64,000 nt of DNA from Tupaia tana (GCA_026018925.1 JAKSZU010000018.1:4620920-4684919); one strand, 5' to 3'; counted from the stretch's first letter, positions 23,232-34,043 are shown. Notes: generated from the sequence alone by a model not told the origin. Made by a program: numbers and translations.

Positions 23232-23499
23232 TCTTTTTTTTTTAAAAAGAGGTTTTTGCTATAGGGTGTGTGCACTTGCCAGAAAGACAGAGAGAGAGAG
23301 AGACAGAGAGGTAGAAAGTGAGAAATCATCACCCAGGGGGGATGGCCATACTGCAATCCCTTCTCCATTCTCCTCTTGGGATCTTGAGCATGCATGCAAA
23401 CATGCCCGGCATGAGTTTAAGTTGACTGGTCCAGTACTCAAACTGCGGTCGACTATGTGGGAGTCTAGCAGTGTAACTATTTCGCTATCTGCTGGTCCC
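23232..23499 (-). mobile_element. SINE-A copy, with target-site duplication
   Basis: T tract, gaggtttttgctatagggtg, long GA run, accc-agggggg, and head complement ctatctgctggtccc. Flanks are cttacattctttttt and cttatgttcttttt. Confidence 0.92.
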
Positions 23500-24329
23500 T
23501 CTTATGTTCTTTTTGAAATGGTTCTCCTCTCTTTGGTATTTTAGTTTACCTAAGCCTCATTGTTTCTGTAGCAATTTGATACATTTACAATTAAGATTGT
23601 TAGTGTCTTTTGTGTGTGAAATTTATCTGAATTTTTCTAGTTTTACAGTAGAGATATTGGTCTCCTACATCTTACCTGGAAGATCCTGCAGCCATATATT
23701 TTACCGACATGCTTTGGCATAAATTCCTGAGTGACTCCTTGTTCAGAGAATATCAATTTATTTTGCTTTAGCCCTCCTAGTATTACATGACAAAAATCTG
23801 TATTTTTTCATTCCATCAAATAAATTGAATTTCTTTAAAATTAATAAAAACAAATGTTCACTTTGGATAAAGTTGAGACATAAGTTTGTACTATTAACTT
23901 TGATCTAATAATAAGTGTTGGTTCTTCCTGGTTAAACATAATACCTAGAGACAAATTTTCAGTGAGTGACAAAAAGGCGTCTGTAAACAAAAGTTACTTT
24001 GACTTATGAGGCCTTTTAAAATTTATGTTCTTTTTGCTCGAAGTCTTTTGGGCCTTGTTCAAGATTAACATCCTTAATGAAGGTTCTGTATATTAATGCC
24101 AACCTGTTTTCTAGTTGCATCTTTAGGGACATTTCAGTCCTCTGGAAACATCTGTGACACCAGATTTTTTAATTTCCTTGTCTGATATTTGTATTAACAG
24201 AGGTAGAATGAAGTTTATCTCAAGCTGTAATTTCCTTGGGTCATGGGATCATTCTTGCCTCTACTTTTTCCCCTCCAGAACCTCCACTGGGGTGGGATTA
24301 ACATTTTGGGAACATGTAATGTAGCTTTT

Positions 24330-24480
24330 GATAAGAGTCTGGAGGGTACAGCACTTCACGTTCTCATTTCTTACAACATTGTAAGTAGGAATTATCTTCC
24401 TCATTTTATAGAAGTGGGAATCTGGACCTCGGTCTCTAAGCAGCTTTCACAGTTACACAGCCGGAGTACATGTGTACATG
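24330..24480 (-). mobile_element. MIR fragment
   Basis: Complement of MIR: ttcttacaacattgtaagta, ttatcttcctcattttatag, ctttcacagttacacagccg. Confidence 0.6.
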
Positions 24481-24863
24481 CCGAACGCTAAGAGAACAGA
24501 TGAGACTGGGTTTCCTCAGCAGAAACACTCCATTTTATGTCTCAAATATAGTATGTTATGTAAGTTATTTACTATAGTATGCTATCAATATTTATTTTAT
24601 TTAAAGAATGTTAAAGATGTAAGAAACCAAAGGCAGAAAAATGATATCCTAGTGACAGGACTTTGAGAATGTAAACAAAATTCTGTTTCCTAATGTGCAA
24701 ATGGTGATTTGGTTCGCCACGATATTTGCGGTCAAGGTAGACACACAAAAAGTGTCATTTAATTGATTATGGTACACCAATAAGAAGGCTCTAGTTTCTG
24801 GTAAAGATTAAAATGCTACATTTCCAGTTTTGTTTTTGCTGTTGTTTAATAATTACACAAACT

Positions 24864-25140
24864 GGGACCAGCAGTTAGCATAATGGTTATGTTGCTGGAC
24901 TCCCATGTAGTTGACTGCAGTTCGCGTCCCAGACCCGGTGGCTTAAACTCAGGCCGGGTGTGTGTGCATGCGTGCCCAAGATCCCAAGAGGAGAATGGAG
25001 GGGAAGGTATTGTGGCATGGCCATCCCCCCAGGGGTGATTTCTTGCTTTCTGTCTCTCTGTCTCTGTCTTCCTGGCAAGTGCACATGCCCTATAGCAAAA
25101 ACAACAACAACAACAACAACAAACCTCTTCAAAAAAAAAA
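24864..25140 (+). mobile_element. SINE-A copy, with target-site duplication
   Basis: The head gggaccagcagttagcataa has a good A box. The tail ccctatagcaaaaacaacaa expands into a (CAA)n run and an A12. AATTACACAAACT stands at 24851-24863 and 25141-25153. Confidence 0.95.
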
Positions 25141-25617
25141 AATTACACAAACTATTTCCTAAGCAATGGCAACTGTACTGTGACATGTTTCAACCTCCCT
25201 TCATGGCATTCTCAGCTGAGAAATTTTTCGAAGTACAGATACTTTTATGTAGCACAGAAACCTTGACTTTAGCTGGTCTTCAACTGATACTTTGCAGTTA
25301 AACAGTATTTTAAATGGTCCTGGCTTATCGTCATCCAGCGTTTCTGCCCTCAGTACTCCTACCTAGACCTATTCCTCGGGGAAGCTCTTCTGTTCTGACG
25401 GCTCCCGCTGTATTCACGGGGAACTCCCTAAGCATGTCTTCTCTCCTCTATCCTGGTCCTGTACCGCCAGCCTCTTGTGGATGTCCTCTTAACACCTACC
25501 CACAGGGAACAGGGTGAAAGCAATCCTCTGGACTGTGCGGGCTGCTCTGTCACTGGAATCACCATTCCTGATTTCCAGACTAGAAACGTTTTGCTTCATG
25601 TTCAGCATGTCTGTGTA

Positions 25618-25875
25618 TGGGTTTGTTTGTTTGTTTGTTTTGCTAGAGGATCATGCGCTCCCAGAGAGAGACCAGGGGAGGGGAGCGTGTATGTGTGTGA
25701 GAAAACACCCCCCCAGGGAAGACGGCGATGCCTCAATCCCTTAGCGTCCACTTTCCTTTTGGGATTTTGAGCTTGCACCTAGTGTGTTTTTCAAGCTGCA
25801 GGTCCAGGACTTGAACTGCACAACCGGGCAGGTGGGATCCAGTCACCTTAACCATCATACTGCCTGGCTGGCCCT
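25618..25875 (-). mobile_element. SINE-A copy, old subtype
   Basis: A (TTTG)n tail is followed by ctagaggatcatgcgctccc, body with accccccc-agggaag, tttttcaagctgcaggtcc and head complement gcctggctggccc. Confidence 0.8.
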
Positions 25876-25986
25876 CAGTATGTGCTCATAAGGCTTGTTT
25901 CTCCCTTTCAGATGTTACCTGGATTTCTTCTCTCAAGTCTGTTTCTGTTGTTCCGGGCACACGCCCCTGAGACTCCTATGCTGAAT

Positions 25987-26254
25987 TTTTTTTTTTTTTA
26001 ATATAGATTTTTGCTATAGGGTGTACGCACTCGCTGGAGAAACAGAGAGAGACAGAGAGACAGAAAGTGAGAAATCGCCCCCCCCCCCCGGGGGATGGCC
26101 ATGCTGCAATCCCTTCTCCTCCATTCTCCTCTTGGGATTTTGGGCACACATGCCCACATGCCTGGTGTGTTTTAAGCCACTGAGTCTGGGGCTCAAATTG
26201 TGGTCGACTGTGTGGGAGTCCAGTGACACAACCATTACACCATCTGCTGGCCCC
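25987..26254 (-). mobile_element. SINE-A copy with expanded C run
   Basis: T14, gatttttgctatagggtgta, body, then a C run at about 26078-26089 before gggggatggcc, and head complement catctgctggcccc. It abuts the LTR that starts at 26255. Confidence 0.92.
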
Positions 26255-26570
26255 CTATGTGGAGATTCTAACCCCCAAGATGATTGCACCAGGAGATGGG
26301 GCTTTTGGGAGGTGATTATGTCATGAAGAATATCCCTCGTGAATGTGGCCAGCGCCTTATGAAGGAGATCCCAGAGACCTGCTCTGCCCCTCCGCCACGT
26401 GCGGACAGCAAGAGGGCACCGTCTCTGAACCAGAAGACAGACAGCACACACTGCAGCCGCCAGGGTCTCGATCACGAACGTCTCAGCCTCTGGGACTCTG
26501 AGAAACACACTTCTGTTGTTTCGAGCCAGTCCATGTAATGTTGTCCTGGTAGCCTGAATGGACTGACAGC
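26255..26570 (+). mobile_element. MaLR LTR (MLT1-like)
   Basis: tatgtggagattctaacccc starts it, then gggaggtgattatgtcatga, tctgggactctgagaaacac, ttctgttgtttcgagccagt and cctgaatggactgacag end it. This is the MLT1 plan. Confidence 0.65.
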
Positions 26571-26585
26571 CCTCTAGGCCAACCA

Positions 26586-26626
26586 TTGGGCTGTCGGCAA
26601 AGTCATGATACGTTTTTGCACAGAAA
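26586..26626. mobile_element. Half of the palindromic mariner-type MITE
   Basis: ttgggctgtcggcaaagtca, followed by tgatacgtttttgca, matches one arm of the 15943-16023 element. The other arm is lost. Confidence 0.65.
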
Positions 26627-26689
26627 ACCCCCCACTCGGTAAAGCTGTATTACCCTGACTTTTGCTCTCTCTTCCTTTGTTTCCCTTTC

Positions 26690-26885
26690 CTGTTTCTCAC
26701 ACAGAGCATGTTCTCTCTTCCCGGTAGCTTCTTAGGCACTTTCCTTAATTTTCTCCTTTTCTCCGCCAGCGCAGCAGCTCCACGAGGGTGGGATTTCTGT
26801 CCGATTCAATGCTGTGTCCCCGTCGTCCACACGAGGGTCCAGCTCATGCCTGCTGCGCTATGGGCTCTTGAACTGCCAGGGATTG
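26690..26885 (+). mobile_element. L2 3' fragment
   Basis: Layout is L2-like: CT-rich text, then agctccacgagggtgggatt and tgctgtgtccccgtcgtcca. Confidence 0.45.
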
Positions 26886-26889
26886 TTTT

Positions 26890-26998
26890 GTGGTTATGAA
26901 GCGCCTAGCTAAGTATCGCTGGTGTCTTTCCACAGTAGTGCACCTTTGTAGGATAAATGCCAGGGGAGCGATTGGATTGTTGGGGGCAACTGGATTGT
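26890..26998 (-). mobile_element. L1 3' region scrap
   Basis: tgcacctttgtaggataaat, then gggagcgattggattgttgg, resembles antisense L1 sequence near the 3' end. Confidence 0.4.
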
Positions 26999-27214
26999 TC
27001 AATTGCCCCGAAGTCCTCGGGGACTTTCCTTGAGCTTACATGAAGTCAGAGAGCCCTCTCTGCAAGTGAGAGCATGACGCTGAGATGAAGGACAGCTGTG
27101 TGGCTCCCTAACCTCGGCGCCTGCCTGAGCTGGGCCACCTGGAGCTAGGTCCAGGGGCTGCTCCGACCCTCACTGGACACTGCTCATCTCTACACAAAGA
27201 CCCGAAGCTACCAG

Positions 27215-27335
27215 GCCCTGGGGAGAGTACGGACGCGACGACGAGTGTGTCTACGCCCTGGGGAGAGTAGGGACGCGACGGGTGTGTCTACGCCCTGGGG
27301 AGAGTTCGGACGCAGCGAGTGTGTCTACGCCCTGG
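27215..27335. repeat. Minisatellite, 37-40-bp unit x 3, beside exon 11
   Basis: Units are 27215-27254 (40 bp), 27255-27291 (37 bp) and 27292-27328 (37 bp), then a partial gccctgg. Each starts gccctggggagagt and contains GGACGCGACG or a variant. It ends 109 bp from exon 11, on the intron 11 side. Confidence 0.93.
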
Positions 27336-27443
27336 CTTCCTGCATGCACACATCTGTACCCTTCCCAAGAAAACCCCTAACCTGTAAAAAATATGCTTAC
27401 AGCTGGACACCGGGCCCTTGACACGCTTCTCCAAGTCACTCAC

Positions 27444-27586
27444 CACTGTCGATGGCCAGGAAGAGGGCAGTGTACACGCTGTTGTGGACGAAGGGGGACT
27501 CGCGGTCCAACACGGCGGTGGTGTCAACCGTCCCATTGATGGGGTTAATATTCAGCCAGCCTGCCGGGTCCTTATAAACAGAATAC
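27444..27586 (-). CDS. CDH13: CDH13 exon 11: C-terminal half of EC4
   Basis: This 143-nt exon starts after acceptor TTTCTTTCAG (AG at 27588-27587) with one base that finishes the preceding codon. It has 47 whole codons and a final G at 27444 before donor GTGAGT (27443-27438). The peptide runs [20 protein letters not shown], then [16 protein letters not shown] and [20 protein letters not shown] and LDRE (27499-27510) are standard cadherin repeat motifs. The Glu of LDRE is one of the calcium ligands at the repeat boundary. The last G plus GC of exon 12 gives the Gly before SPPATG. The in-frame sequence upstream of 27586 is intronic and lacks cadherin similarity. Exon 10 is not in the window. 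Confidence 0.96.
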
Positions 27587-28033
27587 CTGAAAGAAAGTGC
27601 CAGCACTGTCAGACCACTCGGATTAGATTCAGGAAACATTTGCTGAGTGTGGGGCAGAGCACCTTTGCTTAACACAAACCCGAAAGCATCTTATCAATTA
27701 TAGTTGCTCATTCCGAGAGAAACGGCTGACCGCCACTCTGGACCCGCCCTACACTCGCGTGCGTGCCTCATTTACGCCTCACGAGACGCTCGCGAGGAGG
27801 ACGCTCTTGTTCTCTGCCTGGCTCTCACAGAGGCGAGGCAGAGTTCACAGCCCGTCTCCTGAGTCCAAGTCCACGTGTTTCTTTCACACCTGAGATGCAG
27901 CTTGTCTGCAGACCAGGGGAAAGAAGTACTGGCCTTCTGAAGGTGCAAGAAGGGACACTGAGACGTGAGGTCCTTGTCTCTGATCTAGGGTAACCCGAGG
28001 GACCTCTCAGAGGACGCAGCAGCTAACTGTTTT

Positions 28034-28283
28034 CTTAAAGAGATATTTTTGCTATCGGGCGTATGTGCTCACCAGAGAGACAGAGAGAGAGAGACAGAAA
28101 ATGAGAAATCACCCCCAGAGGGTAAGGCCACGCCACAATCTTTTCTCCTCCATTCTCCTCGGGATTTTGGGCATGCATGCACACGTAACTGGCATGAGTT
28201 TTAAGCCACTGGGTCTGGGACTTGAACTGTGGTTAACTACGTGTGAGTCTCGTGATGTAACCATTATGCCATCTGCTGGTCCC
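28034..28283 (-). mobile_element. SINE-A copy
   Basis: tatttttgctatcgggcgta, body, gggattttgggcatgcatgc, gacttgaactgtgg and head complement catctgctggtccc. The tail is short. Confidence 0.88.
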
Positions 28284-28529
28284 AGAATGCAGCATCTAGA
28301 CTGGGGAGAAAGGATGGGTAGGGTGTTGGCAGAGAAGGAGAGAACAATCAGGAAGAGAGAACACTGCCTGTTAGCACACTGGGAGGAGAAACGCCCATTA
28401 GGATGGAAGTCCCCCAAGGGCAAGGATGTTCATTTGCTCACTTCCATGAGCCCAGGTCCTAGACACTGCGTAGTGCATACGTGACACTCACAAGTACTAG
28501 AATGAACAAACATGGGGGTTAGAAGGTTG

Positions 28530-28650
28530 ATGGCTGTGGTGCACGCATATGCACCCAGTGTGAGTTTTAAGCCACTGGGTCTGGGACTCATACAGCAGTC
28601 CACTACATGGGAGTCCAGCAACATAACCATTATACCATCTGCTGGTCCCA
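28530..28650 (-). mobile_element. SINE-A head only (3' part missing)
   Basis: From cacgcatatgcacccagtgt to catctgctggtccc only the head and first body part remain. Confidence 0.85.
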
Positions 28651-28956
28651 AAGTCAGGTTTTTAAAATCCTTTAAAACAAACCTGGCAATACAAGGCGGA
28701 ATTGATCGACTTTAGGCATCTCTACCCAACCAGTGCACTTCTAGTTCTCAGGTCTCTCTGGGGGACATCTCAGAGGTGCTGGGAAGGCAGGAAAGGACCT
28801 GCAAGCATTTCCTGGCATAGTATGGAAGCAGCATGTCCCCAGCCAGCTGGTTCAGGGACCTCTGAGTCATGCTCACTTAGAGCTCCTGGTAGACAAGACT
28901 TTCACGTCTTACTATAAGCATCGTTATATTGAAGCATGTTTATCTCGTTTGAACTT

Positions 28957-29098
28957 TTTTTTTTTTTTTTTTGAGAGGTTTTTGCTATAGGGCGCATGCG
29001 CTCGCCAGAGAGAGACAGAGAGATAGAAAACAAGAAATCACCCCCCCCCCCCCCCCAGGTGAGATGACCACGCTGCAATCCCTTCTCTTCCATCCTCC
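28957..29098 (-). mobile_element. SINE-A tail half with a C17 run
   Basis: T tract, gaggtttttgctatagggcg, body, a run of C at about 29040-29056, then ctgcaatcccttctc. The tRNA head is absent, as in a 5'-truncated insertion. Confidence 0.85.
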
Positions 29099-29129
29099 TG
29101 GTAGCTCCTCTTTCAGCTCTAGCCTCACC

Positions 29130-29285
29130 TCTGCAGGTTTCAAATAGTATTCGTCCCCTCCTACAGATGAGGAGACCTAGAGGCCTAGAGAGAAAAATAA
29201 CGTTGCCAAAGTTGATAACTGGTCCCGGGCAGTGCTGGGATTTGAACCCTAGCTTTCTGGTGCGGAACCGCTCTTAAGCTTCTGG
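29130..29285 (-). mobile_element. MIR fragment
   Basis: Complement of MIR: tcctacagatgaggagacct, gtgctgggatttgaacccta, ggaaccgctcttaagcttct. Confidence 0.65.
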
Positions 29286-30039
29286 ATGGCTTCTGCCCAA
29301 CCACACAGTCAGCATGCCACGGAGTGCAAAGCATGGCGGACTTCAGAGCGACGTGACCTGGGCCTGCCTGCGTAGCTTCTCTGTTTCCGCTTCCTCTCTG
29401 GGAGCTGGGAGAGCGCAGTGGTCTCGTCCAGGCTCTGTGAGAGTAAAACACGCCCACTTAAAGCGCTTGCTCCGCACAGGTGCTGGGAGCGCTGCCTGTG
29501 CCGTCTGGGGGTCAGGTATGCACGCGTTAGGGCTTTCTGGGGTCAGGCTGTCAAGTCAGTGCATTTGTTTTCACGTGCTCCACACTGCCCCCTGTAGTTT
29601 TGGAAATGCCAGTCTCCGTGGGGCTCCAGCCAACAACATGCTGAAGCACCGGGAAACAGATGGAGAGGATGAATGAGGCTAGCGCTTTTCCCACACTCCC
29701 TTGCCGCCTCAATTATCATTTCAATATTTCTTGAAAACAGAAGGGATGTATTACTCATGAGAATGAGCTGTTTTAAAAACACCAGCCTTTCATTTAAATA
29801 GTAATTTATGCTTCCACCTGGCAAACTCCTACTTTTTAAAAGACTCCCTTTAAACGTCCCCTCTCGGCCACCCTGCACGACTCCCCGGTTAGAACGACTC
29901 ACCCTTCAGCAGTCCTTGCTGGGCACACACATAGATTACAACGCCTGTTTGGCACAGTACAAGCCCTTCCAGGTCTGCGTCCACACCCGACTCTAAACTC
30001 TGTGGTGTCGGGATGAGGAAAGTTGGATCAAGTAGGCAC

Positions 30040-30600
30040 AGAACACTTATGGGTGCCCAGTCCTGTGCTAAACACTGCGGATGCCAACACATCTGTTTTT
30101 GTGATTCACGATACTCTAAGGAAGTGGGAATTGCCTCTGCTTTCATGAAAAGGTAATTGAAAATCAGAGAGAGTTAGCAACTTGCCCAAAGCAGCCAGCT
30201 GAGAAACAGTGGAGCTGGACTTTTTTTTTTTTTTTTTGAGAGGTTTTTCTATAGGGCACCTGTGTTCGCCAGACAGAGAGACAGAAAGCGAGAAATCACC
30301 CCCTAGGGGGGATGGCCATGCCACCATCCCTTCTCTTCTATTCTCCTCTCGGGATCTTGGGCACACACGCACATGCGCCCTGCGTGAGTTTAAGCCACCG
30401 GGTCCAGGACTCGAACCACGGTCGACTACATGGGAGTCCAGCAACATAGCCATTACGCCAACTGCTGGTCCCGGAGCTGGACTTTAACACAGGTGTGCAA
30501 GTTCCAGGGCTCGGGCTTGAACCAGTGTTCAGCCTCGGCTCACTCCGTTCTGCAGCCCAGGGCTGAGTGCGGTGCCTGGCCTGGGTGGGAGCTCAGTAAA
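30040..30600 (-). mobile_element. MIR/L2-age fragment split by a SINE
   Basis: cagtcctgtgctaaacactg and gttagcaacttgcccaaagc up to 30220, then gggcttgaaccagtgttcag from 30510, read as one old element interrupted by SINE-A 30221-30472. Confidence 0.55.
30221..30472 (-). mobile_element. SINE-A copy, young subtype, with target-site duplication
   Basis: T17, gaggtttttctatagggcac, body, B-box complement ggactcgaacc, head complement aactgctggtccc. GGAGCTGGAC is at 30211-30220 and 30473-30482. Confidence 0.95.
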
Positions 30601-31977
30601 TGTGATTACATCCTTTCTCTTTCAACTGCGACAAGCAGAGAAATGGAAAATGCAAAGAAAAGTAAAACATATTTTGTTTCCTATGTTATCGGGTAACAAG
30701 ATCACAGCTGATTCGGGATTTTATTCCCTGATAACTCAGTTTAGCATATCAATAAGAACTGAATTAAATAATCTAGCACTTCATGGTGACATACAAACAA
30801 TGCTCTTTGTTTCTCTGTCATGTTTGTTTGTTTTATGAGGCTACAGTTTCACAGTGCAATTAACATACTTGCTGTTCGTTGCTGTGAGGAGTTGCAGACA
30901 GGCAGTAGAATGCTTAGAGACCCGAACCCTACCAGTGAAGGCCAGGGCTTGAACGGCTTACAGGCTAGTGTTTCACTGCTTCTCTTCCTTCGAAAATACG
31001 CAAGTAGCCATTGCTGTGCGCTTTGTGTTTTCATGGCCCTTTGGTCCCGTTTCCCTCTGTTTAAGTTATTTAGTGCCTCTTCCCAGTGGAGAGCCTCTGG
31101 ACAGAGGCCAGGGACCCCCCAGAGCCTGGCCAGGGTTTACACTCTGCCCAGTGGCCCAAGCTTCAGGCAGGCTGGGGGATGAGCAGGGAGGGGTGATCCT
31201 CCCCTGCCTGGGGCTGGGGTGAGGGGCAGGGCAACCTGTGACCACCAACCAGCGGGCTCCTCCACTTCCTGGCCTTTGAGCGTTTCGCCTAATCAGCCTT
31301 TTTGACCAACTGGCTAGGCATGCATGTAAATTCCTGACATTTTCAAAGCTGTCTTTTTAATAAACCTTTCGGTGTAAAAATACCAACGTGTAAGATGTTT
31401 TCTATGCGTCTAGGCCTGAAAAATGCATATGCCTTATTAAATTGGAATTTCCGGGCAATTTATCTGTAATGTGAACTTTGCTTGTTAAAGGGGGAAAAAA
31501 TCAAATTAAAAGCAGAACTCATTTCAGTCTGTAACGCAGCTTCACAGGAGCTGCTCCGGGGGTTTGCAGGCCTGGCTCTTCTGGGTGTCATGTTGGGAGA
31601 CGGCACTAGGCTCCAGGCTCCAGTCCGCAGTCTGCGGGGTGGGGGAGGGGCGGGGAGCAGGCTTACTGTCAGGAGGCCCAGGGAGCTGTGCAGGAGACTG
31701 CCAGGCGAGGGGAGGCCCAGGAGGTGACAGGGAGCTTCCAGAGCTTAGGGCTGCCGGCCTCTGTCCTCGGGGCCTTGGTACAGGTGGGAGGAAGAGCCCG
31801 AAGTTTGGCCAGCCCCCCTCTGCAGGCTTCTCTGAGGCCGACACGGCAGGAGTGAGCACAGCCGTCCTGTTAGACTGAGAGGGGTCCAGTAATAGAGTGT
31901 TGGCAGTGTGGGGTGTCCGAATTAGATTAATGCAACATAGAGTGCTAGAAACGGCATAGTGTGTGTGTGTAATATAT

Positions 31978-32052
31978 AGGACTGTCAGCAAACTCATGTT
32001 TTTGTTCTGTTTTTCTATGAAAAAATGTGTCATGGCATTTCCAATAACCCAA
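31978..32052. mobile_element. Palindromic mariner-type MITE, third copy
   Basis: aggactgtcagcaaactcat at one end and gtcatggcatttccaataac-ccaa at the other are inverted arms of the 15943-16023 family. Confidence 0.7.
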
Positions 32053-32069
32053 CATATATAGTATATAGA

Positions 32070-32251
32070 GGCCCATCTGTCGCTGTGTCTATGCGCTGCA
32101 GTGTCTCCCCGCCTCACCCACAGGGATACATCCCGAGACTACCAGTAGATGCTGGAACCAGGAATAGCACCAAACCCTACACAGACTATGTTTTTTCATG
32201 TGTTTATATATACACACACACACACCAAAACCTACACAGACTATGTTTTTT

Positions 32252-32287
<36 letters not shown>

Positions 32288-32322
32288 CACCAAACCCTAC
32301 ACAGACTATGTTTTTTCATGTG

Positions 32323-32368
<46 letters not shown>

Positions 32369-32490
32369 TATCTGTGATAAATTTAGTTTATAAATTAGGT
32401 ACCCTAGGAGATTAACAACAATAACAAATAACAGAATAGGTAATACAGCATAATTAAAGTTATGTAAGCATGGTATCTTGTTTTCAAAAT
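32070..32490. mobile_element. Tigger-like DNA element remnant, expanded by repeats
   Basis: gggatacatcccgagactac, accaaaccctacacagacta, gtttataaattaggtaccct and gagattaacaacaataacaa are phrases of a common old mammalian DNA transposon. I think it is Tigger-like, from memory. Microsatellite blocks swell its middle. Confidence 0.5.
32169..32375. repeat. 35-bp unit x 3 separated by CA/TG microsatellites
   Basis: The unit accaaaccctacacagacta-tgttttttcatgtgt occurs at 32169-32203, 32224-32258 and 32289-32323. Between and after the copies lie (AC)n, (GT)n and (CA)n blocks. Confidence 0.93.
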
Positions 32491-32506
32491 ACATTTTTTC
32501 AAATAT

Positions 32507-32680
32507 ATTTTTGTCTGAAAGAGATGGAGAGACAGGCACCCCCAGTAGGGTCCTCACCCTGCGATCCACCCCAGCCTCACCAGGACCACAGGCAGGCGTG
32601 TGCACGCCTGGTAGGCAGGCAGAGAGCTCTGGACCCAAACCTGGGACCTCCCTGCGTGGCCTCGGCTTCATGGAGCATGT
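32507..32680 (-). mobile_element. Possible SINE-B copy
   Basis: tttgtctgaaagagatggag, then cacccccagtagggtcctca and ctggacccaaacctgggacc, resembles the tail, body and head complement of SINE-B. It is weak. Confidence 0.35.
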
Positions 32681-32914
32681 GTTGCCACTGTCTCACATCA
32701 CTTGCCACTTTTCAGGCCGCAGTCGACCACGGGTAAGTGCAACCATGGAAAGCATCGGGGAGAGTCTGTCTGCGTGGTTTTTCCATGCTCCAGAGGCTTC
32801 TGCATTCCTTGGCTCATAGCCCTGCCCTGCCTCCCACACCGGCGATGGCGGGATGAGACCTTGTCGTGCTGACTATAGCTAGAGGAGCGTCTCTGCGTTT
32901 AAGGACTCAGGTGA

Positions 32915-33085
32915 GTAGATTGTGCACACGTGGGTAATCCAGGATACCCTGCTCCTCTCAAGGACCCTAACCTTAATCACGTGTACAACATCCCTTTTGC
33001 CATGTAAGGAACGTACTCACAGGTTCCGGGGATTGAACGTGAACATCTTTGGAGGCCATTATTCTACGGACAACAAGCATTTCCA
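32915..33085 (-). mobile_element. MaLR-type LTR fragment
   Basis: gtaatccaggataccctgct, tcccttttgccatgtaagga, cacaggttccggggattgaa and ctttggaggccattattcta form the end of a common LTR-like repeat also seen at 62590-63290. Confidence 0.5.
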
Positions 33086-33359
33086 TCAGCTTCTGGTGGA
33101 AGCACAAACAGGCCACCTCTACGGGAGCGATGGTAACCGCTATCCAGGTTATAAATGCACTCAAGCTTGGACCCGGCAGTCTCAAATCTGGGGCCTTGTC
33201 CGACAGACATAACTGCTCATGTAGGAAATGACACACACATGGAACTGCTCAAGTTCTGTTTATAGCAGCAAAAGACTGGACACAACCCATGCATTGTTTC
33301 CAACTGGGGGACTGGCTAAACGCATTATGGTGTGTCCGTATAATGAATAGCACATAAAT

Positions 33360-33443
33360 ATGAAAAGGAATGAGGAAGAGCTCTCTGAACCAAATGGAAA
33401 CATGAAAAGGAATGAGGAAGCGCTCTCTGAACCAAATGGAAAA
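33360..33443. repeat. 42-bp tandem duplication
   Basis: Units 33360-33401 and 33402-33443 start atgaaaaggaatgaggaag and differ at only about two positions. Confidence 0.95.
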
Positions 33444-33484
33444 GTTTCTAAGATGCCAAATTATAGTAAGAATAAAAAGTAAGG

Positions 33485-33739
33485 TGTTGGGACCAGCAGT
33501 TGGCATATTGGCTATGTCGTTGAACTCCCATGTAGTAGACCATGGTTTGAGTCCCGGACCCAGTGGCTTAAACTCATGCCAGGCGCGTGTGCATGCGTGC
33601 CCAGGATCCTGAGAGGAGAATGGAGGAGAAGGGATTGCAGCGTCGCCATTCCCCTGGGGAATGATTTCTTGCTTTCTGTCTCCCTGTCTCTCTCTGTCTT
33701 TTTGGTGAGCACACGCGCCCTATAGCAAAAACCTCTCCA
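33485..33739 (+). mobile_element. SINE-A copy, outer member of a trio
   Basis: Head ttgggaccagcagttggcat, B box ggtttgagtcccgg, body with cccctgggg, tail ccctatagcaaaaacctctcc, joined directly to the next head. AAGTAAGGTGTTG precedes it. Confidence 0.92.
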
Positions 33740-34043
33740 GGGACCAGCAATTAGCGTAATGGCTATGTCGCTGGACTTCCACATAGTTGACCGTGGGTTG
33801 CGTCCCGGACCCGGTGGCTTAAACTCACGTTGGGCGTGTGTGTGTGCGTGCCCAAGATCCCGAGAGGAGAATGGAGGAGAAGGGATTGCGGCGTGGCCAT
33901 CCCCCCTGGGGGGTGATTTCTCGCTTTCTATCTCTAGTCTCTGTCTTTCTGGCGAGCGCACGTGCCCTATAGCAAAAACCTCTCCAAACAAAACAAAACA
34001 AAACAAAACAAAACAAAACACCTATCCAAAAAAAAAAAAAAAA
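33740..34043 (+). mobile_element. SINE-A copy, young, middle member of a trio
   Basis: Head gggaccagcaattagcgtaa, gggttgcgtcccgg, body with cccccctggggggtg and tail ccctatagcaaaaacctctc. The tail continues into (AAAAC)n at 33985-34021, cacctatcc and A15. Confidence 0.93.

Larger units (their letters stand above)
7317..27443 (-). other. CDH13: CDH13 intron 11 (complete, 20.1 kb)
   Basis: This intron is bounded by the exon 11 donor at 27443 and the exon 12 acceptor at 7317. From 7330 to 10495 it is largely free of elements I can name. A G/A-rich stretch at about 8640-9660 reads like a very old dispersed repeat, but I cannot name it. Other stretches without a firm call are 10780-12600, 16370-17790, 19340-20220 and 20270-21800, the last being AT-rich. 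Confidence 0.9.

Noticed and set aside
24864-24940. tRNA genes in the SINE heads
   Set aside because: A and B boxes are present, but the acceptor stem does not pair and there is no CCA-ready 3' end or sensible anticodon arm. They are SINE promoters.
27587-27675. Extending exon 11 upstream along the open frame to 27675
   Set aside because: A strong TTTCTTTCAG acceptor precedes 27586, and the upstream peptide is not cadherin-like.
31542-32117. A GC-rich 191-codon frame as a possible first exon
   Set aside because: It has no start context, donor or similarity, and its end runs into a MITE and other repeats.
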